A stretch of 64,000 bases of DNA from Cognatiyoonia koreensis. Its GTDB lineage: Bacteria; Pseudomonadota; Alphaproteobacteria; Rhodobacterales; Rhodobacteraceae. This document shows positions 58,034 through 64,000 of the stretch, in pieces (the first letter of the stretch is position 1; every line of letters starts with the position of its first letter). The notes under the pieces are model-generated. The model worked only from the letters and a program-made list of their open reading frames with translations. It was not told where the DNA came from and did no database searches. The stretch spans positions 248,001 to 312,000 of the forward strand of contig NZ_FOIZ01000002.1 of assembly GCF_900109295.1 (NCBI RefSeq). The letters are read 5' to 3'. The position numbers and the translations under genes are program-made.

Positions 58034-58933
58034 TTAGAAGTTTTCCCGCAGGTCCATGCCGTCATACAGGCTCGCGACCTCATCATAGCCATTGAACATC
58101 AGCGTGTCCTGACGGGATGCAAAGATCCCACCTCCGATGCGGCGTTCAGTGGCCTGTGACCAGCGTGGGTGATCTACTTCTGGGTTCACATTACTATAGA
58201 AGCCGTACTCGCGCGGGTTGGCCTTGTTCCAGCTGATCGGCGGCTCCTGATCGGTCAGTGAAATGCGGACGATCGATTTGATTGATTTGAAACCGTACTT
58301 CCAAGGCACCACCAGACGGATCGGAGCACCATTCTGGTTCGGAATAGGTTCGCCATAGATGCCGGTGGCCATCAGTGTGAGCGGATGCATGGCCTCGTCA
58401 ATGCGCAGACCTTCGACATAAGGGAAATCCAACACACGGCGCTGCACGCCAATCATGTTTTCCGGCTGGACCACGGTTTCAAACGCGACATACTTGGCTT
58501 CTGGCTTTACGCCGACCTTATTGAGGATATCGGCCAACTCGATCCCGTTCCACGGAATGACCATGGACCAAGCCTCAACACAGCGGAAACGATAGATACG
58601 GTCCTCGACAGTGAGACCGTCAAGCAGATCATCCAATGCGTAATCGCCAGGATTGTCGACTAGACCGTCGACCTTGATCGACCATGGCGAAGTGACAAGC
58701 GCACCGGCGTTGTCTGCCGGGTCGCTTTTGCCGGTTCCGAACTCGTAATAGTTATTGTAGCTGGTGATCTCTTCGAACGTGTTGGGTTCAAGGTCAGTCG
58801 CACCTTCAGCAATACCTGCAGCAGCAATCGCGCCAAGACCCATCGTGCCAGCCAGAATCTGGCGTCGGTTGAGATATGCCGCTTTCGGCGTCACATCCGC
58901 CACGGTCAGGTCGTTTGTCCAGCGATATGCCAT
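58034..58933 (-). CDS. msrP: Periplasmic methionine sulfoxide reductase catalytic subunit MsrP
   Basis: A 299-residue molybdoenzyme exported by Tat: the twin-arginine NRRQILAG is followed by a hydrophobic segment. The Mo-ligand Cys is in [10 protein letters not shown], the site in sulfite-oxidase-family MsrP. It repairs oxidised methionines in periplasmic proteins and needs molybdopterin, whose synthase is encoded at 6.1-6.7 kb. ATG 58933 gives [10 protein letters not shown], the family start; an ATG at 58954 adds seven residues. Confidence 0.95.
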   Translation of the reverse strand: MAYRWTNDLTVADVTPKAAYLNRRQILAGTMGLGAIAAAGIAEGATDLEPNTFEEITSYNNYYEFGTGKSDPADNAGALVTSPWSIKVDGLVDNPGDYALDDLLDGLTVEDRIYRFRCVEAWSMVIPWNGIELADILNKVGVKPEAKYVAFETVVQPENMIGVQRRVLDFPYVEGLRIDEAMHPLTLMATGIYGEPIPNQNGAPIRLVVPWKYGFKSIKSIVRISLTDQEPPISWNKANPREYGFYSNVNPEVDHPRWSQATERRIGGGIFASRQDTLMFNGYDEVASLYDGMDLRENF

Positions 58934-59003
58934 TCGAGCGTCTCCAGTCTTCAATTCACTACTTACTTAGGGCCTCTATACAGAATGTGAATTGAAATGG
59001 GGC

Positions 59004-60503
59004 TCACGATGCCGCCAGTTCCTTGTAACGATCGTCAATGACATCAAGAGGAACAGAACTGCCATCGGCCTGCACGATGCGCACATGCTTGCGACGCATC
59101 AGGCGCGGTTCGGTGACGCCAACAGAATGGGCGATGATTTCCACCTCTTCAGTGATGCCTTGTGCATACCGGGCAATGCGCTTGTATTTCTCCTCGACAA
59201 CAAGGCCCTTCTGGAAACGAGGATTATGGGTCGTGATGCCAGTAGGGCATGTGTTCTTGTTGCACTTCAGGGCCTGAATACAGCCGAGGCTGAACATGAA
59301 TCCACGGGCCGACGTGACAAAATCGGCACCCGCACACATCGCCCAGGCAATATCGCCGGGATTCACCAGCTTCCCACTCGCAATCAGGCGGACACGTTCT
59401 TTCAAACCCGCCTCATTGCGCAACCGCGCGACATGCAGCAATGCCTCGCGGATGGATACGCCCACAAGGTCCATCAACGGCATAGGCGAAGCACCCGTGC
59501 CCCCCTCACCACCATCAAGTGTTATGAAGTCTGGCGCACACTCGGCTCCACGCTGCTGGATCAGCGCAAATAGCTCGGAAAATGACTCACCATTGCCATA
59601 AACCGTCTTGATCCCCGTCGGCAGGCCGCTGACCTCGCGGACATGGTCGACGAAATCCAGCAGATCGGAAAAATCATCGACCTCTTTGTGACGGTTTGGC
59701 GAATAGCTTGTCTGGCCTTCAGGGATGCCGCGGATATCGGCAATCTCCGGTGTGACCTTTGATCCCGGCAGAATGCCCCCCTTGCCGGGTTTTGCACCTT
59801 GGGCCAGCTTGATTTCAATCATCCTAACCTGCGGATTGTCGGCAAGCGCGCGCAGCTTGGCATCATCCAGATGCCCATAGGCGTCGCGTACACCGTATTT
59901 CGCTGTACCCATCTGGAAGACGATATCGCAACCACCTTCCAGATGATAAGGGCTCAGGCCACCCTCGCCCGTGTTCATCCAGATGCCAGCCTCCTTGCAG
60001 CCGCGGCTCAAGGCCTGCACGGCGGGTTTCGAAATCGCACCGTAACTCATTCCAGACAGATTGAAGATCGAGGTCGCAAGATAAGGTTTGCGTGCGTGTG
60101 GACCAATCTGCATCGGCTTGGTCTTTGCGGCCTGCTCGTCCAATGGGGGAAAGGCCGCATTGACGAAGATCGGTGTGCCGGGTGCCGAAAGGCTGCGGGT
60201 GGACCCAAAAGCGACAGTGTTGCTTTCGCCCTCGCCCGCGCGACGAACCCATTCACGCTGAGCCCGGTTGAACGGCAGTTCCTCGCGGTCCATCGCAAAG
60301 AAATACTGACGAAAGAATTCGCCAAGTTCAGTGAACAGATGGCGAAAGCGGCCAAGCACCGGATAATTGCGGCGGATCGCGTCGGCGCGCTGTGTCTTGT
60401 CGATAACGAACAGCACCACGACCGTCAGCGCGACAAGCCCGATAACGACAATAAAGAGAACGGCGAGTGCGGAAATGATATTGATCGTCAGATCTGAAAA
60501 CAT
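59004..60503 (-). CDS. FMN-binding glutamate-synthase-like family protein
   Basis: A 499-residue membrane-anchored protein: one N-terminal transmembrane helix (about 8-34) is followed by a GltB-type FMN/Fe-S domain (LSGMSYGAISKPA, GEGGLSPYH, KLAQGAKPGKGG, TLDGGEGGTGA, and the cysteine motif CIQALKCNKNTCPTGI that binds a 3Fe-4S cluster). It lacks the glutamine amidotransferase domain, so ammonia-dependent or different redox chemistry is likely. Orthologs are common, and the physiological role is not settled. Confidence 0.9.
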   Translation of the reverse strand: MFSDLTINIISALAVLFIVVIGLVALTVVVLFVIDKTQRADAIRRNYPVLGRFRHLFTELGEFFRQYFFAMDREELPFNRAQREWVRRAGEGESNTVAFGSTRSLSAPGTPIFVNAAFPPLDEQAAKTKPMQIGPHARKPYLATSIFNLSGMSYGAISKPAVQALSRGCKEAGIWMNTGEGGLSPYHLEGGCDIVFQMGTAKYGVRDAYGHLDDAKLRALADNPQVRMIEIKLAQGAKPGKGGILPGSKVTPEIADIRGIPEGQTSYSPNRHKEVDDFSDLLDFVDHVREVSGLPTGIKTVYGNGESFSELFALIQQRGAECAPDFITLDGGEGGTGASPMPLMDLVGVSIREALLHVARLRNEAGLKERVRLIASGKLVNPGDIAWAMCAGADFVTSARGFMFSLGCIQALKCNKNTCPTGITTHNPRFQKGLVVEEKYKRIARYAQGITEEVEIIAHSVGVTEPRLMRRKHVRIVQADGSSVPLDVIDDRYKELAAS

Positions 60504-60762
60504 TTGAATCTCCGCGGTACAACATAGGGTGCGCGCAGCAAACGACGGCGGGGGGACAGGGTCAAGTCACGCCTGTTTTCCACGCAAGATCATCACGGAG
60601 AATAACATAACTGTGACTGGAAACCGTATGTTGCGCTGGCTTAGGTTTTTGCAGTTTCCCGTCAAGTCATGTCGGCGAAATCCCCCTATGATCCAAGGAC
60701 AATGCGACCCGTAAGAACGGTAATGCCAATCATGGCAGATGCATCTTATGGGAGACCCACAT

Positions 60763-61239
60763 ATGCTTCGTAGAACATTTATTGCGGTTACAGCTGCATC
60801 CACAATGGCAACAGCAGCTTTCGCTGACGGCCACTCCATGGACATCGTGGATACAGCCGTTGAAGCCGGAACATTCACCACACTCGTCGCAGCTGTAGAA
60901 GCTGCCGGCCTCGTGGATACTTTGAAAGGCGAAGGCCCGTTCACAGTTTTCGCACCAACAGACGAGGCATTCGCAGCACTGCCGGAAGGTACAGTCGAAG
61001 GACTGCTGGCCGATCCGGAAGCACTCGCCGCGATCCTCACCTACCACGTTGTTGCGGGCAAAGTAATGTCGACAGACTTGTCTGACGGCATGACAGCGAC
61101 AACCGTGAACGGTGCGGACATCACCATCGGCACCGAAGGCGGTGTTACAGTGAACGAAGCCAACGTCACGACCGCAGACATCGAAGCATCGAACGGCGTA
61201 ATCCACGTCATCGATGCCGTGATCCTGCCAGCAAGCTAA
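60763..61239 (+). CDS. Secreted fasciclin (FAS1) domain protein
   Basis: A 158-residue exported protein: signal peptide ([17 protein letters not shown]) and a single FAS1 domain. It shows [47 protein letters not shown] and [13 protein letters not shown], the two conserved FAS1 boxes included. Such proteins mediate adhesion or cell-surface interaction. ATG 60763 has GGGAGA upstream. It is followed by a strong terminator, so it is monocistronic. Confidence 0.94.
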   Translation: MLRRTFIAVTAASTMATAAFADGHSMDIVDTAVEAGTFTTLVAAVEAAGLVDTLKGEGPFTVFAPTDEAFAALPEGTVEGLLADPEALAAILTYHVVAGKVMSTDLSDGMTATTVNGADITIGTEGGVTVNEANVTTADIEASNGVIHVIDAVILPAS

Positions 61240-61250
61240 GAACGACTCTG

Positions 61251-61280
61251 GGGCGTCCTGATCAACAGGACGCCCTTTTT
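61251..61280 (+). terminator. Rho-independent terminator after the fasciclin gene
   Basis: A 10-bp stem (61251-61260 with 61266-61275, loop ATCAA) is followed directly by T5. Confidence 0.9.
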
Positions 61281-61361
61281 CTATCGACCGTCATAGGTCG
61301 AACAACAGTCCCCGTTCCGGCGACGACATAGGGAAATAACATCAAGCCAACCATTGCTTAA

Positions 61362-61845
61362 ATCGCTTCGGGCGAGGACTTCATTGACGCCAAAGGCGGT
61401 AGCGATTTTATCCATGCGGACTCGGTTGCAAACGTTGTACTTGCCGGTGACGGAAACGACCGCATCAGCGCAGGCGGCGGCGATGGCATCGTCAGGCGAA
61501 GGCGGTCGCGATCTGCTGCTAGGTCGGTCAAGACGAGACCCGATCGACGGTGGTGATGGCAATGACATGATCAACGTCGGTGCGGACAACGACCTTTTGT
61601 ATGGTTGCAATGATAACGACACTTTCGTCTTCACCGAAGGCAACCGGCGGGATGTCATCTATGACTTCGACCGACGCGACAATGATCAGATCGACCTCAG
61701 CGACTACAGGTTCGACAGCTTTGCAGATGTCGCGCATGACATCAGCGGCAATCGGCTCGTCACCCGCATCGATCGGGGCAACGACAAACTGGCCCTAGTC
61801 GGAACCGGCCCGCACCGGATTGGCAAGGATGATTTCATCCTCTGA
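61362..61845 (+). pseudogene. Truncated, frameshifted RTX (hemolysin-type calcium-binding) remnant
   Basis: After an in-frame TAA (61359-61361) the frame reads RTX-like repeats with no start codon: DFIDAKGGSDF and LAGDGNDRISAGGGDG. Near 61490 the frame shifts, and the next frame continues with EGGRDLLLG, IDGGDGNDMINVG, ADNDLLYG and the usual C-terminal block FVFTEGNRRDVIYDFD to QIDLSDY, ending at TGA 61845. RTX proteins are calcium-binding and exported by type I secretion. Loss of the 5' part and one frameshift make this a remnant of a larger gene. Confidence 0.7.
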
Positions 61846-61853
61846 CTCACATC

Positions 61854-61879
61854 GCTGGGCAGGTTTCGGCCTGCCCAGC
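61854..61879 (+). terminator. Hairpin after the RTX remnant
   Basis: A perfect 10-bp GC-rich stem (61854-61863 with 61870-61879, loop TTTCGG) lies 8 bases after the RTX stop. There is no T-tract, so it may be the old terminator of the RTX gene. Confidence 0.5.
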
Positions 61880-61944
61880 AATCTCTTGCGCAGATCAGTG
61901 TTTTGGACTGGCAGTCCGGCGGAAAATCATGATTGTCTGAACCC

Positions 61945-63072
61945 ATGAACATTGATCGTCGCCTTTTCACCCTGTCCCTCGCCAGTCTTGGTCTCAGCGC
62001 GTGCAGCAGTGGCGCGCAGACTGTCGGTCGGGCAGCGCTATCCGCTGATCTACAACCACAACCCAACCCGGCCTATGACGCCTGGGTTGCGAATTTTCGC
62101 AATCGTGTCAGCGGAATCTCTCCGGCGACGCTGAACGCGGCGTTTGCGAATGCAGGCTACCTGCCCGGGGTTATCACGCGCGACCGCAATCAGATCCAGA
62201 CACGGCGAACCCTCGAAGACTACCTTTCTATCGCTGTGTCCGATGATCGGGTTGCCAAGGGGCGTTCGGCCTATGCGCGCTACGCAAATATCCTGTCAGC
62301 GGTCCAATCACGGTATGGCGTTGACGCGCGGATTGTCTGCGCGATCTGGGGCGTAGAAAGCCAATATGGCGAGAAAAAAGGCGACATTCCCGTGATCTCC
62401 GCCACCTCAACGCTGGCCTTCGACGGACGGCGTGGCGCATTCTATGAAGACCAGCTCCGCGCGGCCCTGCGCATTCTTGAAAATGGCGATACGTCTGCGG
62501 ACCAGATGAAGGGCAGCTGGGCCGGAGCGATGGGACATACGCAATTCATCCCGACTTCGTATCAATCTTTTGCAGTCGATTTTACCGGCGACGGACGACG
62601 CGACATCTGGAGCGATGATCCAAGTGACAGCCTCGCTTCGACAGCAGCCTATCTTTCGCGCAACGGCTGGCAGAACGGTCTCGCTTGGGGATCCGAGGAA
62701 GGCACTGGCGGTCCAGCCGGGCGCATCGTCCAGCCGCAGGCAGGGGGCGCACGATTTGTGGTGACACGCAATTTCAACGTCATCAAAACCTATAACAACT
62801 CCGATTTCTACGCGATCGGTGTCGGGCATCTGGCAGACAGGATTGGCGGGGCCGGCCCGTTACGAGGCAGCTTCCCGCCTGATGAAAACGGACTGACCAA
62901 AGCTGACCGACAGGCACTGCAACGCGGTCTCGCGCGGCGCGGCTATGATGTCGGGTCAATCGACGGTGTGATTGGCGGCGGAACAGAACGGGCAATTCGC
63001 GCTTTCCAAACCCAACAGGGCCTGCCGATTACAGGTGTGCCATCGCGGGCATTGCTGGCAGCACTACAATAA
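61945..63072 (+). CDS. MltB-type lytic murein transglycosylase lipoprotein with peptidoglycan-binding domain
   Basis: 375 residues. A short Arg-rich start is followed by LASLGLSAC with a lipobox Cys. The family-3 lytic transglycosylase domain (about 45-290) has the catalytic Glu in AIWGVESQYGEKKG, then GSWAGAMGHTQFIPTSY and DSLASTAAYLSRNGW. A C-terminal PG_binding_1 repeat (YDVGSIDGVIGGGTERAIRA) completes it. It cleaves the MurNAc-GlcNAc bond to 1,6-anhydro products in the periplasm. It stands alone with its own terminator. Confidence 0.94.
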   Translation: MNIDRRLFTLSLASLGLSACSSGAQTVGRAALSADLQPQPNPAYDAWVANFRNRVSGISPATLNAAFANAGYLPGVITRDRNQIQTRRTLEDYLSIAVSDDRVAKGRSAYARYANILSAVQSRYGVDARIVCAIWGVESQYGEKKGDIPVISATSTLAFDGRRGAFYEDQLRAALRILENGDTSADQMKGSWAGAMGHTQFIPTSYQSFAVDFTGDGRRDIWSDDPSDSLASTAAYLSRNGWQNGLAWGSEEGTGGPAGRIVQPQAGGARFVVTRNFNVIKTYNNSDFYAIGVGHLADRIGGAGPLRGSFPPDENGLTKADRQALQRGLARRGYDVGSIDGVIGGGTERAIRAFQTQQGLPITGVPSRALLAALQ

Positions 63073-63075
63073 GAA

Positions 63076-63100
63076 AAGGGGCCCGGTCCGGGCCCCTTCC
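63076..63100. terminator. Terminator between convergent mltB-type and clpB genes
   Basis: A GGGGCCCGG/CCGGGCCCC stem (about 63077-63096) is flanked by AAGAAAA on one side and TTCCTTATT on the other, so it can serve both convergent genes. Confidence 0.75.
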
Positions 63101-63106
63101 TTATTG

Positions 63107-64000
63107 TTAGTGGACGACAGCATCATCCGGCCTTGGCCGCTCTGACGTGGACAAACGATCCCCCACGATCAGACCATCCGCACCGGCACTGACAGGTACC
63201 GTGGCCCCATCAAGTACTTCGCCGGCAAGGATCATCTCGGCCAGTTGGTCCTGCAAAGCACGCTGGATAACACGCTTCAGCGGTCTGGCACCAAAGACTG
63301 GATCATAGCCCTCATCAGCCAGCCAGGCTTTCGCGCTGTCATCAAGTTCAAGCGTGATGTTGCGGCCCGCCAAACGTTTGGCCAGACGACGCAGCTGTAT
63401 TTCCACGATTCCCGCCATGTCTTCACGGGCGAGCCGGTCAAATATGACAGTCTCGTCCAGACGGTTCAGGAATTCAGGCCGGAAATGGGCGCGCACGGCA
63501 TCCATGACATCCCGTTTCGCGTCCGATGCATCAGCCCCGTCAGGCAGCTGGCTCAATGCTTGCGCCCCCAGGTTCGAGGTCAGGATGATAAGCGTCTGCT
63601 TGAAGTCCACGGTGCGACCCTGACCGTCGGTCAGCACACCATCATCAAGAACCTGCAGCAGCACGTTGAACACATCCGGATGAGCCTTCTCAACCTCGTC
63701 GAACAGGACAACCTGATAAGGGCGACGCCGAACAGCTTCGGTCAGAACGCCACCTTCATCATACCCAACATACCCCGGAGGTGCACCGATCAATCGGGCA
63801 ACCGCGTGTTTCTCCATGAACTCCGACATATCGACGCGAACCATCGCGTTGTCATCGTCAAAGAGGTACTCGGCGACAGCTTTGGTTAACTCTGTCTTAC
63901 CAACACCGGTTGGTCCAAGAAACAGGAACGATCCCAAAGGGCGGTTCTCGTCGTTTAGGCCGGCACGTGCACGGCGAACTGCATTGGCCACGGATTTGAC
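63107..64000 (-). CDS. clpB: ClpB disaggregase, C-terminal part (runs past the window edge)
   Basis: The last about 297 residues of ClpB: NBD2 with Walker [11 protein letters not shown], pore loop [12 protein letters not shown], Walker [12 protein letters not shown], sensor LTSNLG, the arginine finger region [10 protein letters not shown] and the C-terminal D2-small domain [10 protein letters not shown]. ClpB resolubilises aggregated proteins with DnaK. The frame stays open at base 64000, so the N-terminal two-thirds lie to the right. It is distinct from the T6SS ClpV at 24.6 kb. Confidence 0.95.
   Translation of the reverse strand, partial: VKSVANAVRRARAGLNDENRPLGSFLFLGPTGVGKTELTKAVAEYLFDDDNAMVRVDMSEFMEKHAVARLIGAPPGYVGYDEGGVLTEAVRRRPYQVVLFDEVEKAHPDVFNVLLQVLDDGVLTDGQGRTVDFKQTLIILTSNLGAQALSQLPDGADASDAKRDVMDAVRAHFRPEFLNRLDETVIFDRLAREDMAGIVEIQLRRLAKRLAGRNITLELDDSAKAWLADEGYDPVFGARPLKRVIQRALQDQLAEMILAGEVLDGATVPVSAGADGLIVGDRLSTSERPRPDDAVVH

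Noticed and set aside
60619-60714. Short plus-strand frame before the fasciclin gene
   Set aside because: About 30 residues, no ribosome site and no similarity that I recognise; the 259-bp gap is better read as the promoter region.

Overview
The window looks like a chromosomal segment of a marine alphaproteobacterium of the family Rhodobacteraceae (Roseobacter group). The grounds are a 16S-tRNA-Ile-tRNA-Ala-23S-5S-tRNA-fMet rRNA operon, a 16S gene of about 1466 nt, phaA/phaB, pgsA-moaD-moaE, msrP-msrQ, a DUF6931 gene and a cluster of GANTC (CcrM-type) sites. Genus is not assigned.

Layout. (1) 1-15 kb is housekeeping: a DUF2007 end, a TrmN6-like methyltransferase, a YdcH-like peptide, a LysR regulator, PHB synthesis genes (phaB, phaA), a degenerate EAL protein, tag, moaE-moaD-pgsA, a decayed gene, uvrC, a FolM-type SDR, a Na+/Ca2+ exchanger, an S49 peptidase and an ABC-2 exporter. 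(2) 14.8-45.7 kb is a large type VI secretion (T6SS) locus. A rightward operon carries a DUF6931 gene, tagH, tssA, B, C, hcp, tssE, F, G, H. A leftward operon carries tssK, tssL, tssM, tagF, pppA, ppkA. (3) Between them (27.4-35.7 kb) is an unusual envelope module. Leftward it holds a DUF1036 protein, a caspase-fold protein lacking the catalytic His and carrying a peptidoglycan-binding-like segment, and a membrane-anchored LytM plus lytic-transglycosylase fusion. Rightward it holds two small exported proteins, an ExbB-like channel, two ExbD-like proteins and a TonB-like protein. (4) 45.8-51.1 kb is a giant autotransporter. (5) 51.3-57.4 kb is the rRNA operon, with a DnaA box and a dense GANTC cluster upstream. 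(6) 57.4-64 kb holds msrQ-msrP, a glutamate-synthase-like protein, a fasciclin protein, an RTX remnant, an MltB-type lipoprotein and the C-terminal part of ClpB.

Main observation. The periplasmic C-terminal domain of the T6SS kinase PpkA and that of the TonB-like protein appear homologous. Both have two cysteines exactly 52 residues apart and align along the rest of the domain. The TonB-like protein keeps the Ser-x3-His transmembrane signature. One ExbD keeps the proton-carrying Asp and the other has Asn at that position. The inference is a proton-motive-force-powered periplasmic module that signals to, or is signalled by, the threonine phosphorylation pathway controlling the T6SS. It would take the place that TagQRST occupies in Pseudomonas. 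The locus has no vgrG, PAAR, tssJ or obvious effector gene, so those parts must be encoded elsewhere or be absent.
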